A stretch of DNA of 31,525 nucleotides. Source: a virus. Within the stretch, counting starts at the first letter, position 1. The number at the start of each line of letters is the position of its first letter. This document shows, piece by piece, positions 7,528 through 16,136 of the stretch. The stretch lies in the IMG/VR virus record IMGVR_UViG_3300048797_000193, positions 1-31,525 of that record. The stretch is one strand, 5' to 3'. The position numbers and the translations under genes are program-made. The notes beneath the pieces are model-generated. The model did not search any database. It was given only the letters and a program-made list of their open reading frames with translations, and was not told the origin of the DNA.

Positions 7528-9098
7528 CAGTGTTTCACCCTTTCTACCCCGTCAAGGCCGAGGAAGTGCGTCCCTGCCGGTAGCTTGGCGGCGTCCTGGG
7601 GGGACATTTTCTGGAGGGCCGGGGCGGCCGTGGGGGTGGAGCCAGAACCTGCCTGGGGGTTGGCAGGCTGCTGCTGCCAGGGGACATTCCCCTTGAGGGC
7701 CGCATCCCGCTGCTGGGTCCATGAGGCCCGCTGGCCCTGCACCATCGTCTGGAGGGTGGTGACGGCCCCGCGGGACTGCTGGGGAGAGGCGAAGGAGGGC
7801 AGCAGCTTGCCCATCGTTGCTCGTTCCTCGGCGCTTCCGGCGCCCCCAGAGAGATACTTGCCGACCTCTTCAGAGAGGACATGGCCGGCCAGCTCCAGGT
7901 TCTTGGCCTTGTCGTTGCCCAGCTGGACCCCGAGGGTGTTGGCGGCCTTGTTGGCCAGCTGCATGTTCCCGTTGTCCAGGGCTGTGGCCATCTGGAGGTA
8001 GGCGTCGGCATGGTGGATGATGGTTTCCTGTTGACGGAAAGCATCGGCGCCCTTGCCGGTCGTGAAATATTTCGTGGCTTCCTGCTGGTTCTTGAACTGC
8101 ACCTTGTTCCCAGCGATGTCTCCTCCACCCTGCTGGGCCAGATACTCCGCCCGGGCATTCCGGGTGAGCGCCCCAGGATTCCGGATCGACGGGGTCTCCC
8201 TAGCCCCAGTCTGGGCAGCGTAGCGGGCCTGGGACTCCTCGGCGGGGCTCAGGGGCTGGGACGGATCGAAGGCAGCACCTCCACTGCCCCCCAGCAGGGT
8301 CAGAGCGTTGGGCGCGATGTAGTTCATCTTCTTCAAGTGGGCCGCTACCTGGGGGTTGCTCATGTCGATGGAGCCGTCAGGCTTCAGGGCGCCGATGTCC
8401 GAGGCGAACCTCTTGAGGTCGCCGGGGGCAATGTCCTTCTCGATGGGATCTCCGTTGGGGGTGGCCTTGCCGGTGAGTTTGTTCACCGACACGGGCTGCG
8501 TGCCCGTTCCCGTATCCACCATGTGGTGCTCGTCGGTGAAGAGCCCAAGGAGGTCCTTGGAGGCGCCCAGGGTGGCGCCCTGGATCTTGCCCCAGGTGGC
8601 GAGGTCGGCCGGGTTCCGGGGGAGGCCCTGCAGCAGGCCCTGCGCCTTCTCGGGCGGAATGTTCCCCTGCTGGACGTGGCTGGCAATGACCTGGGCTACC
8701 TGCTGGGGTGTGGCGCCCTCAGCCTGGGACGCGGCCATGACGTCGCCGCCCACCTTGGCCATGTGATCCGTGGCCAGCTTGAACTGATCAGCGCTCAGTT
8801 TGGTCTGCTTCGAGGCCAGGTCGGTGTACTGGGTGCGCCATGCCTGAGCCGCGGGGCTGCCCAGCTGGCTCACGGCCTTGATCGGGTCAAGCCCCTTGGA
8901 CTGGGCCTGCTGCAGGGTGGTGCGCAACTCCTGGGCGTCCTGCAGCTGCTGGGCCATCTGCTGGTTCTGCATGGCGCCCTGCTGGTTCTGCTGAGCCATG
9001 TGCTGGATGGACGCCACCTTGCCCATGCCCTCCATGAGGTCAGGCGCGGCAGTGGTCGGCTTGTTGGCCATGGAATAGATGCTTGCAAAATCAGACAT
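7527..9098 (-). CDS. Ejection protein candidate (P22 gp20-like position)
   Basis: The 523-residue product begins with a Gln-rich coiled-coil region (roughly residues 30-75, with QQNQQGAMQNQQMAQQLQD). A helical middle follows and then a second helical domain (residues ~310-460). There is no signal peptide or clear membrane segment. It lies between two other candidate ejection genes, eight bases after the first and overlapping the next by one base. In P22-like phages this slot encodes DNA ejection proteins that form a conduit across the envelope. I recognise the type by composition and order, not by a specific motif. Confidence 0.55.
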   Translation of the reverse strand: MSDFASIYSMANKPTTAAPDLMEGMGKVASIQHMAQQNQQGAMQNQQMAQQLQDAQELRTTLQQAQSKGLDPIKAVSQLGSPAAQAWRTQYTDLASKQTKLSADQFKLATDHMAKVGGDVMAASQAEGATPQQVAQVIASHVQQGNIPPEKAQGLLQGLPRNPADLATWGKIQGATLGASKDLLGLFTDEHHMVDTGTGTQPVSVNKLTGKATPNGDPIEKDIAPGDLKRFASDIGALKPDGSIDMSNPQVAAHLKKMNYIAPNALTLLGGSGGAAFDPSQPLSPAEESQARYAAQTGARETPSIRNPGALTRNARAEYLAQQGGGDIAGNKVQFKNQQEATKYFTTGKGADAFRQQETIIHHADAYLQMATALDNGNMQLANKAANTLGVQLGNDKAKNLELAGHVLSEEVGKYLSGGAGSAEERATMGKLLPSFASPQQSRGAVTTLQTMVQGQRASWTQQRDAALKGNVPWQQQPANPQAGSGSTPTAAPALQKMSPQDAAKLPAGTHFLGLDGVERVKH

Positions 9099-9106
9099 AT
9101 GCTCTC

Positions 9107-9823
9107 CTAAGCGACCACTTCAGTTCCGCCGTTGCCCGACCCGAACAGCGCGCCACCGGAGGGGTTTGTGTTGAGGTAGCCGTTGGGCACGGTGGTGCCA
9201 CTCCCACCGCCCATGAGCTGGTAGTTCATGAACTGGTTGCCCATGTTGTTCAGCGTCCCGGTGATCTGGTTGCTGTTGGCGAGGTAGCCTGCGGCTTGGC
9301 CGTTGCCCGCGTTCATGGTGTTGCTACTGATCTGGTTGGCCGCGTTGGTGCCGCTGGCGCCCACCTGGGCCCCGGCGTTCTGGCCCAGGCCAGCAATACT
9401 CATCAGGTTGCCGATCTGCGCTTGGTAGCGGTTGAAGGCGCCGCTGTAGGCCGAGCTCCCCACGCCCTGGGCGTAGTTTTCAAGTGCACCGAGGGTTGAT
9501 CCGGCCAGGATCCCGCCACGGTTGGCCGTCTGCCGGTTGATGGCATCCTGGCCCATTTTCATCTGGAAGGCGAGGCCAGGGTCGGAGTATTTGTCGTATT
9601 GGAAACCGTTGGTGGTCAGGTCCCCCAGTTGGCTCATGGCCTTATTCCGGGCATCCATCATCGGCAGATTGTCTGCCCGATTCTGGTCATACATGGCCGA
9701 CTGGGTATTGTTGGCTGCTGAGGCCGCACTCTGCTGAGCGCTGATGGCCTTATTGGTGTTGTTGGTGCTGACGACCGCGCCGAGAACAGCAGCTCCGGCA
9801 ACGGCGGTGATCACGCCTGACAT
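9107..9823 (-). CDS. Small ejection protein candidate (P22 gp7-like position)
   Basis: A 238-residue protein with a short hydrophobic N-terminus (VITAVAGAAVLGAVVS), a helical Ala/Gln-rich section (SAQQSAASAANNTQSAM) and a Gly/Asn-rich second half (GNGQAAGYLANSNQ). This composition is common in podoviral DNA transfer proteins and in P22 gp7, the smallest ejection protein. It is the first of the three candidate ejection genes and overlaps the end of the cupin-SET gene by 13 bases. The N-terminal segment could be a membrane-inserting or processed leader. Function is inferred from order and composition. Confidence 0.55.
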   Translation of the reverse strand: MSGVITAVAGAAVLGAVVSTNNTNKAISAQQSAASAANNTQSAMYDQNRADNLPMMDARNKAMSQLGDLTTNGFQYDKYSDPGLAFQMKMGQDAINRQTANRGGILAGSTLGALENYAQGVGSSAYSGAFNRYQAQIGNLMSIAGLGQNAGAQVGASGTNAANQISSNTMNAGNGQAAGYLANSNQITGTLNNMGNQFMNYQLMGGGSGTTVPNGYLNTNPSGGALFGSGNGGTEVVA

Positions 9824-10650
9824 AGGGCCCCCTTGATTTCTGAAAGAGCGAGAGTTTCTCGATAATCCGTGATGATTTCCTCGCCTTCGCGGATCAGCGC
9901 CAGCGCCTTCAGTTCAATCTGCCCCGCAGCCAGGTGCATCTGGGCGTTGGGGGTGTGGCTGTGATTCGTATAGCGGCCAAGCTGCGTGCGCATGCCATCG
10001 ATGCGGGCCAAGCCGATGGGATCCCCAGGCCAGAAGGACTGGGCAGCGAACACGCCCGTGCCGTGGATCCGGGAGGGCCCCAGGGTGACGCCCGGAAGAT
10101 CCACGTCGCGCCGATCGGCCGTGATCTGACTCTGGGCCCAGGCGGTCTCGTGAGAGATGCCCACCTCGGCCAACATGCGGTAGTAGTCCACCCGCTCATC
10201 GGCGGCCCGGCCAGTCTTGAAGTCCAGGACGTTACCCTCGTCCTCGTACAGCACCTCCTCGAGGCGGTCCAGGTCGGTTTCCACCGCGGCGTGCACGGTG
10301 ATCCAGAGGGTGTCCTCATGGGCGTGCCCGATCTGTTTGACCCCGGCCTTCCCCCGGAAGACATGGTGGCCGACCAGGCGCTTGAAGCCATCGGGGGTGA
10401 GAATGGTGATGTCGCCGTAAACCATGATCTGCAGGTCGTCCTGCCGGTGGACCTTTCCGGTGATCCGCACGCCCTTGGGGATGAGGATGGACCGGCTGTA
10501 GAGGCCCTGGGCGAAGACGTGGGTGGGCTCGATCTCCACCTGGGGCAGCTGGCGCATGACGCCCTCGGCCGCCAGGATCGCCGCGCGGACCTCCTCGGGG
10601 CTGTGCTCCTGGACGCCATATCCAGCTTGGCTGACGCGGTGCGTGATCAT
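9811..10650 (-). CDS. Cupin plus SET-domain protein lysine methyltransferase-like protein
   Basis: The 279-residue product appears to have two parts. Residues ~40-125 look like a cupin-type beta-barrel (SILIPKGVRITGKVHR, LQIMVYGDITILTPDG, HHVFRGKAGVKQIGHAHED). Residues ~185-270 carry SET motifs: GTGVFA at 197-202, RYTNHSHTPNA at 226-236 (the NHSxxPN motif that binds S-adenosylmethionine) and EEIITDY at 257-263, whose Tyr is the catalytic position. SET proteins transfer methyl groups to lysine side chains. The gene sits between tail fibre and ejection genes with an ATGA overlap upstream, so the enzyme is made with the virion proteins and may modify one of them or a host target. No post-SET cysteines are seen. 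Confidence 0.75.
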   Translation of the reverse strand: MITHRVSQAGYGVQEHSPEEVRAAILAAEGVMRQLPQVEIEPTHVFAQGLYSRSILIPKGVRITGKVHRQDDLQIMVYGDITILTPDGFKRLVGHHVFRGKAGVKQIGHAHEDTLWITVHAAVETDLDRLEEVLYEDEGNVLDFKTGRAADERVDYYRMLAEVGISHETAWAQSQITADRRDVDLPGVTLGPSRIHGTGVFAAQSFWPGDPIGLARIDGMRTQLGRYTNHSHTPNAQMHLAAGQIELKALALIREGEEIITDYRETLALSEIKGALCQA

Positions 10651-11942
10651 CCGACCTTCCAGGAGGTTCCGTCGTGGTAGACGGGATAGGTGACGGCGCC
10701 CGAGCCGTTGGCAGCCGAGCCGAAGGCGGCTCCGGCGGAGTTGTTGTTGACGAAGGCCCTCATGCCCGCGGATCCGGCCGGGAGGGAGGCAAAGGCGTAG
10801 GTAGGCTGGCTCAGGGAGTTCCCGAGGACCACCGGCCCCGCGTTGTAGAGCGTTCCGGCCACGCCATAGAAGGAGTAGTTGAGGGTTCCCGCGCCGGACG
10901 CATTGGCGTAGATCGCGCAGTTCTGGTAGCCCGACGCGGCGGTGGCGGTGGCGTAGAGGCCATAAGCGGAGCCGGAGGACGCCCCGCTCGCGTTCAGCCG
11001 GAGGACGGTGGCGCCATCTCCGGTCGAGGACTGGTCGATGAGCACCTTCTGCAGGGCCGCCGCAGTGCCTCCGATGCCCAGCTGGCCGATGTTGTTGTCC
11101 CCGGCCTTGTTGATGGGGGTGTAGCCCAGCGCGGCCTGCTTGCCGTTGAAGGTAGCCCAGTCGCCGGCCGTGAGGTAGCCCGGGACGCCTGAAGCCGCCG
11201 CGGCCATGGCCAGGGTGCGGTTGGCGCTCAGGTCTCCGCCGCCGGTGAGGGGGGCCGTGGTGTTGATAGTCCGGGTCGTGGGGGCGGCGCCCACGCTGGC
11301 AGCGGTAGCCGAGAGCACCCCGGCGGCGTTGAGGATGCTGATGCCGTCCGGCTTGACCCCGCCCAGGACGGTCGAGGTGGCCACGGGGAGGGTATAGGGG
11401 GCGGAGACGAAGGTCCAGGCCGCGCCCGTCCAGTTCAGGTAGCCGACCGCCAGGGTGGGCACGGCCTGGCCCATGATCCCGCCCACGGTGGGGTTGGGGT
11501 AGGTTCCGGCCAGGTCGCCGCCGGCAGGGCCAGCCGCGGGAGGCACCGCCCAGGAGCCGTCGGCGCGCAGGTAGTTCAGGATCCCACCCCCGGAGGGAGG
11601 CACCAGGCCTTGGAGCAGGCTGTTGAAAAGGGTTAACAGGGCCGTGGCCTGCGCCCCGGTGAGCGCCTGGGGGGTCGCATCGGCGCCGATGTAGTTGCCA
11701 ATCAGGGTGTGCGTCGGCAGGTCCGCCATCTTGCCCAGTGTCACGACCTTGGGGGCGATGGTGGTCTCGACGGTTTCGCCTCCCTCACCGGTGACGTCCC
11801 CGGTGAGGGTCACGCCCTGCAGCGAGTTGTTCACCCGGGGAGTCAGGCTTTGGGTGTACCAGTGGACGAGGGTCTGGTCCATCCCACCAGATGACTGGAG
11901 GGGGAACGGGTCGAGGGATTTCTGCTGGATAGCGCCGCTCAT
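10647..11942 (-). CDS. Tail fibre-like protein
   Basis: A 431-residue protein rich in Gly, Ala, Thr and Ser. It contains repeated fibre phrases such as DLAGTYPNPTVGG, TTAPLTGGGDLSANRTL and GYLTAGDWATFNGKQ, common in phage tail fibres. The C-terminus (YHDGTSWKVG) matches the usual end of such fibres. It lies directly after the gp10-like gene with an ATGA overlap, so it probably attaches to the tail machine and adds a second host-contact protein beside the tailspike. No chaperone gene of the usual Tfa type follows; the next gene is the cupin-SET protein. Confidence 0.7.
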   Translation of the reverse strand: MSGAIQQKSLDPFPLQSSGGMDQTLVHWYTQSLTPRVNNSLQGVTLTGDVTGEGGETVETTIAPKVVTLGKMADLPTHTLIGNYIGADATPQALTGAQATALLTLFNSLLQGLVPPSGGGILNYLRADGSWAVPPAAGPAGGDLAGTYPNPTVGGIMGQAVPTLAVGYLNWTGAAWTFVSAPYTLPVATSTVLGGVKPDGISILNAAGVLSATAASVGAAPTTRTINTTAPLTGGGDLSANRTLAMAAAASGVPGYLTAGDWATFNGKQAALGYTPINKAGDNNIGQLGIGGTAAALQKVLIDQSSTGDGATVLRLNASGASSGSAYGLYATATAASGYQNCAIYANASGAGTLNYSFYGVAGTLYNAGPVVLGNSLSQPTYAFASLPAGSAGMRAFVNNNSAGAAFGSAANGSGAVTYPVYHDGTSWKVG

Positions 11943-13387
11943 GAGCGCCCCGGCATGACGCCCAGCTCGGCACCCAGGAGGGTGCAGGCGACGGGGTCAG
12001 ATCCGCTGACCTCGAAGACCCGATTGCGGGCCCGGCCCAGGCTCCGCCAGATGGCCCGGGTTCGGTAGCTGCCCTGGGTTCCGGCCGTGCGCCAGATCTC
12101 GTTCGACCAGGTGTGGCCGCTGTCGTTTGAATATCGGAGCATGATCTGGGGGTCGATGCCCTGTTGGGTGCCATCCAGGCCCACACCGGTCTCCAGATCC
12201 AGCTGGAAGGAGTTGTAGAATATCCAGGCCATGTCCTCGGTGAGGTGCGGGGCCCGGCGGAGCCACCGGAGGGGCAGGCCGTTGTCGGTGAAGTTGGTCT
12301 TGTCCAGGGCGTAGATGGCCCCGGTCTGGTAGTCGCCCACCACATGCTGGCCGTTGGCCCAGGCGTGGCAGTCGGCCTGGTTGCGACTCTCGATCCCGTT
12401 GGCGAGGTGGGACCGCTCGTGCCACTGGCCCGTAACCACGTCGTAGACCCAGGTCACCGGGGCCCCCGGCACATTGAGGCAGTAGAACCCGTGGCCGTCC
12501 TGCTCGTAGGTCCAGGCCCTGGCCTTCTGCAGGTTCTCGTAGCCGTAGGACTGGAGGGCAATCTCCACCGCATGGGTGCTCTTCCGCTCCGCCACATACC
12601 CATTGGCCTGCCAGACCACCCCGGCGCCATGCTTGCCGTCGCCCAGCCAGAGTAGGGTGTTCATCACCTTCTGTGGGCTATAGGGGCTACAGCAGCCGAT
12701 CTCGAGGAGCGAACCTGGGACGCGGCTAAGGACGATCCCCGGCGGGGCATTCTGGGCGTTATACCAGACCTCGCTGGTGTCGCGGCCAAGGAGCCATACG
12801 TTGCCCTTGTCCACGATGAGGCTGACGATGGGGTCGTTGAAGCCCTGCTTATAGGCCACATTCAGGCCGTCGTAGGTCGCGAAGTCCAGCTGGTCGGAGG
12901 TGTAGAAGGCGCTGGAGCCCGGGACCGCAAAGATCCCCCACTGGTCGAGGTAGCCGACGCAATAGGATCCGAGCCACCCAGATGTCCCAACCAGAGGCAG
13001 GAACACGTTGCCACCGAAGGTCAGCACGTAGCCCTGCCCATCGGTGATCATCAGTTGCACACCGTTGTCGGAGAACTCGACCCGGCCAGTGGTGGTCCCG
13101 AGGGTGCCCAGCAGGGTCCCGACCCAGCCCGTGCTTACCTGGTAGAGCCCTGCCCCGCTGACGCAGTAGAGGTTGCCGTTGCTGGCCGTGTAGAGCCCCC
13201 GGATGGGCCCGAGGCCGATGGTGCCCAACAAGGTGAGGCCCGGGGTCCGGAAGAGGCTCCCGATCTCGCCGTTGCCGGCCGTGCGGGCCTCGTTCACTTG
13301 GGGGAACAAATTGCAGCACCGCTGGCAGTCCGCGTTCACGCTCTGCAGCTGGTAGGTTCCACCGATGAATCCAGGGAAACGCGCCAT
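11939..13387 (-). CDS. P22 gp10-like packaged-DNA stabilisation / tail protein
   Basis: This 482-residue protein follows the gp4-like adaptor with a one-base overlap (TGATG), as gp10 follows gp4 in P22. The N-terminus (PGFIGGTYQLQSVNADCQRC, then NLFPQ) and repeated beta segments such as GLYTASNGNLYCVSG resemble gp10-family proteins, which close the tail tube after packaging. The motif CQRCCNLF has three close cysteines. It is predicted to be mostly beta-structure with no membrane segment. Family assignment rests on sequence style together with exact synteny. Confidence 0.7.
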   Translation of the reverse strand: MARFPGFIGGTYQLQSVNADCQRCCNLFPQVNEARTAGNGEIGSLFRTPGLTLLGTIGLGPIRGLYTASNGNLYCVSGAGLYQVSTGWVGTLLGTLGTTTGRVEFSDNGVQLMITDGQGYVLTFGGNVFLPLVGTSGWLGSYCVGYLDQWGIFAVPGSSAFYTSDQLDFATYDGLNVAYKQGFNDPIVSLIVDKGNVWLLGRDTSEVWYNAQNAPPGIVLSRVPGSLLEIGCCSPYSPQKVMNTLLWLGDGKHGAGVVWQANGYVAERKSTHAVEIALQSYGYENLQKARAWTYEQDGHGFYCLNVPGAPVTWVYDVVTGQWHERSHLANGIESRNQADCHAWANGQHVVGDYQTGAIYALDKTNFTDNGLPLRWLRRAPHLTEDMAWIFYNSFQLDLETGVGLDGTQQGIDPQIMLRYSNDSGHTWSNEIWRTAGTQGSYRTRAIWRSLGRARNRVFEVSGSDPVACTLLGAELGVMPGRS

Positions 13388-14109
13388 CAGCGGCCCCCGA
13401 GGAAGTCGGAGAGGTTGCCCCAGCGAGGCCCGCCCAGGATGGCGGGGTCACAGGAGAGGAGGGGGGAGGTGACGTTGCTCCGCTTGACCTTGGCCTTCAT
13501 GCCGTTGGCCATCTCGGCCATGGCCGGGTCCAGGGGGCGCTGCAGCTCCACCGCCAGGCGCACGGCCAGGTTGTAGCGCAGGGCCTCGGAGTAGCCCGGG
13601 GGCAGGCTCACCGTGGCGTTGAGGTCGGTGAAGCCCTGGATGTTCTGGTAGCTGTAGATGATGATCTGGTAGGGCGAGGAGGGCACGGGCCAGACGCTGA
13701 GGGTGGTGTTGGGCCAGTCGCCGCGGTTGTAGAGGGCCTTGGGAATGGAGGAGCCCAGGCTCTTCATGCCGATGCGCTCCCACTCATCGTCCCCGATGAT
13801 GTCCATGGCGTATTCCATGCCGGAGATGAGGATCCCCGCGGCCTGGATCTTTACGGGCCGGGTGGTGGGGAAGTCGGGGGCCACGGCCGTGGGGCCCATG
13901 GCATAGTCGCGCTTCCCACCCACGAGGTTGAAGGTAGCCTGGCTGATGGTGTAGATCATCAGCGGCTCGATGTTCCAGCCGTCCACCATGTCGTTCAGGG
14001 CATAGAGGGCGTTGCTGGCCGTGTCAGCGTCAAGGACGTCACCCACGCCCAGCACGTTGATGAGCCGGAGCGAGGCGGAGATGAGGTCCTTGACGGTGAC
14101 GGTGGCCAT
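13387..14109 (-). CDS. P22 gp4-like head-to-tail adaptor
   Basis: The 240-residue product begins VKDLISASLRLINVLGVGD and continues with ALYALNDMVDGWNIEPLMIY. This helical opening is typical of the P22 gp4 tail-accessory family, which binds the portal ring after packaging and retains DNA. GYSEALRYNLAVRLAVEL in the second half also fits the family. A ribosome binding site (AGGAAT) precedes ATG 14109. Its place between capsid genes and the gp10-like gene is the P22 order. It lacks any obvious muramidase motif, an activity reported for P22 gp4. Confidence 0.75.
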   Translation of the reverse strand: MATVTVKDLISASLRLINVLGVGDVLDADTASNALYALNDMVDGWNIEPLMIYTISQATFNLVGGKRDYAMGPTAVAPDFPTTRPVKIQAAGILISGMEYAMDIIGDDEWERIGMKSLGSSIPKALYNRGDWPNTTLSVWPVPSSPYQIIIYSYQNIQGFTDLNATVSLPPGYSEALRYNLAVRLAVELQRPLDPAMAEMANGMKAKVKRSNVTSPLLSCDPAILGGPRWGNLSDFLGGR

Positions 14110-14113
14110 GGTG

Positions 14114-14467
14114 CTATTCCTTTGCTTTCAGGGCTGTGGCGACAGCGCTGACGAGTTCGGGTCGGCTCAACCCTTCGACTTCCAGCCCCAGTTCCAGGGC
14201 CTTGGCCAGAAGCTCCTCGGTGGTCTGCTGGGCGATGGGCTTGGCCCCGCGCTTGGTGACCAGGGCGGCCAGCTGGGCCTCGAGGTCCACGATCTTGGCG
14301 TCGCGCGTTTTGCACCCCTCACAGGGGGTGGGCGGGGCCTCATTGGAAGGCGGCAGGTCGAAGCCTTCCTCGAGCAGGGCCTCCTGCTCCTCGCGGTCCT
14401 TGGCAGTGGCCGCGGGCACGCCGTTCTTGTAGAGGCTCTTGGGGAATTCCTGGAACGTGTAGGCCAT
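14114..14467 (-). CDS. Hypothetical protein with CxxC and helical tail
   Basis: The 117-residue product has three parts: an N-terminus with FPKSLYKNGVPAATAKD, a CEGC pair near residue 49, and a helical C-terminus (IVDLEAQLAALV, then ELLAKALELGLEVEGL). The last part looks like a small SAP- or Rho-N-type helical fold. It sits between the coat-proximal gene and the adaptor, where podoviruses often carry small head-completion or unknown proteins. It starts four bases after the previous stop. No function is assigned. Confidence 0.65.
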   Translation of the reverse strand: MAYTFQEFPKSLYKNGVPAATAKDREEQEALLEEGFDLPPSNEAPPTPCEGCKTRDAKIVDLEAQLAALVTKRGAKPIAQQTTEELLAKALELGLEVEGLSRPELVSAVATALKAKE

Positions 14468-14470
14468 GGG

Positions 14471-14800
14471 CTACCTCGGGAGAGAAGTGGGGAGGGTGAC
14501 GCCGTCAGGGCGCGCCACGATCACCGTGTAGACCTGGGCGGCGGTGGGCACGATGGGGGAGGCGGTATTGTTGGCGAAGGTGATGGCGATGGTGTCTAGG
14601 GCGGACACGCGCCAGCCGACGATGCCCAGGCCGGCCTGCGCCGTGGGCTTGATGATGTTGTCAATGAGGTCGGTGAGGGTCAGGCCGGGCAGCGCGAGGG
14701 TCTGCTCGGCGGTGGTATTGGCGGCCACGGATACCGGGGACCACGTTGCCGCGACCGCCCACCTGGCCCTGATGTTGCCATCCGTAATTCCTGCGGACAT
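14471..14800 (-). CDS. Hypothetical virion-type protein, 109 residues
   Basis: I chose ATG 14800 because GGAG lies just upstream and the sequence before it reads as low-complexity proline and serine in a shadow frame. The product (MSAGITDGNIRARWAVAATW, later TLALPGLTLTDLIDNIIKP) appears beta-rich with no membrane segment. It follows the coat gene by 55 bases, a slot often used for decoration or head-completion proteins. I do not recognise its family. Confidence 0.65.
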   Translation of the reverse strand: MSAGITDGNIRARWAVAATWSPVSVAANTTAEQTLALPGLTLTDLIDNIIKPTAQAGLGIVGWRVSALDTIAITFANNTASPIVPTAAQVYTVIVARPDGVTLPTSLPR

Positions 14801-14855
14801 GGGGTGCTCCAAAAAGGATGCCCAGGGGCCGAAGCCCCCGGGCGGGTGGGTTGGA

Positions 14856-16088
14856 CTACTCGGTGTAGCGGCAGGCGTGGTCGGGGCGGATTGCGGCCAT
14901 GCCCCAGAGCACGTCAATACGGGTGCGCTCCAGGTCGTTCAGGCCGTCGCCGAAGGTCATCACCCGGATCGAGAAGTCATCCGTGGTGAAGGTGTAGCCC
15001 TCGCAGCTGGCGAGCACAGGCAGGGGCACGAAGGCCGCGGCGAAGGCGTCGCGCTGGAAGGCCAGGCCCTGGCGGTAGCCGGTGGACACGGCGCCCAGGA
15101 GGGTCACGGTGTTGCCGTTGGTGGGGGCCGCGCTCACGGTGGGCAGGGCGGTCATGGTGGTGGAGCCGCCGGAACCCACGCCCCAGTTGATGGCGGGGTA
15201 GATGCTGATGCTGCCGGTGGCGGCCACGGCGGTGTAGTCCGCGGTGACGACGAACTGGCGGAGGTAGGGGTAGGGCGTGCCCAGGAGGGGGTGCACTGCG
15301 TAGACGCCGGGGATGGTGAAGACCGTGCCCGCCTTGATGACCTGGGTGTTGGTCAGGCCGCCGATGAGCAGGGTGGAGCCGCTCTGGGAGGCGCCGTTGA
15401 TGGTCCAGGCGGCCTGGTTGCCCAGGGTGTGCACCGGGAGGCTCTGGCACTCGAAGAACTCCATGTTGTTCGCGGAGCCGAGGTAGCCCTTGTAGAACAT
15501 GTCCTGGACTTCCTTGGTGGGGTTCAGGAGCCCCTTGCTGGCGTCCACCAGGTTGAGGTTGGCCTCGGAGCTCAGCAGGATGGTCCGGTCGTTGTCGGGG
15601 GCCAGGAAGTTCTCCATTTTGGCCCGCATCTGCCCGTAGGTGAGCATACTGGTGGGGATGGAGCCGGGGAGGCCCACGGTGTTAGCCACGCTCTTGTAGG
15701 CGTTCTGCAGCATGTTGTACTGCACCTGGCTGGCCAGGGTCTGGATCGCGGGTTTGAGGAAGCGGTCCTTGAACTCGGTCAGGAACATGGCCTTCTGCAG
15801 GGCCGTGAAGGCGAGGGGCACGTGCTGCTGGGTGGAGACGGTCAGATTGACCGTGCTTTCCACCTGGTCGGGGGCATTGCCGCCACCGGCGAAGGTCGCC
15901 CCGGTGAAAACCTGGGAGGCGGGGGGGATCTTGACGCCCACGGTCTGGCCGATGTTGTAGCCGGCCAGGTCCTTGGCGAAGTCCCGCTCGCGCCGGCGGT
16001 TGATCCGGGAGATGAAGGGGGTGGCTTCCTGGAACATCGCGGCGGCTTCCCGGGCGATGACGGAATGGGTGAGGATGTTGTTGCTCAT
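14856..16088 (-). CDS. P22 gp5-like major coat protein
   Basis: The 410-residue product has the length and layout of P22-type HK97-fold coat proteins. It starts with a helical segment (LTHSVIAREAAAMFQEATPF), followed by VGVKIPPASQVF and, late in the chain, TTDDFSIRVMTFGDGLNDL and VLWGMAAIRPDHACRY. The latter matches the GVNATRPE end of P22 coat protein. It comes directly after the scaffold gene and has a GGAG ribosome binding site. A Gly/Thr-rich insertion region around residues 270-340 may correspond to the surface domain of P22 coat. Confidence 0.8.
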   Translation of the reverse strand: MSNNILTHSVIAREAAAMFQEATPFISRINRRRERDFAKDLAGYNIGQTVGVKIPPASQVFTGATFAGGGNAPDQVESTVNLTVSTQQHVPLAFTALQKAMFLTEFKDRFLKPAIQTLASQVQYNMLQNAYKSVANTVGLPGSIPTSMLTYGQMRAKMENFLAPDNDRTILLSSEANLNLVDASKGLLNPTKEVQDMFYKGYLGSANNMEFFECQSLPVHTLGNQAAWTINGASQSGSTLLIGGLTNTQVIKAGTVFTIPGVYAVHPLLGTPYPYLRQFVVTADYTAVAATGSISIYPAINWGVGSGGSTTMTALPTVSAAPTNGNTVTLLGAVSTGYRQGLAFQRDAFAAAFVPLPVLASCEGYTFTTDDFSIRVMTFGDGLNDLERTRIDVLWGMAAIRPDHACRYTE

Positions 16089-16136
16089 TTGATGCTCCGG
16101 GCCCTTCTTAGGGGCAAAGGAGGTTGCGGTTGGGTG

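Noticed and set aside
10647-11942. Diversity-generating retroelement acting on the tail fibre
   Set aside because: No reverse transcriptase gene or template/variable repeat pair is visible in the window.
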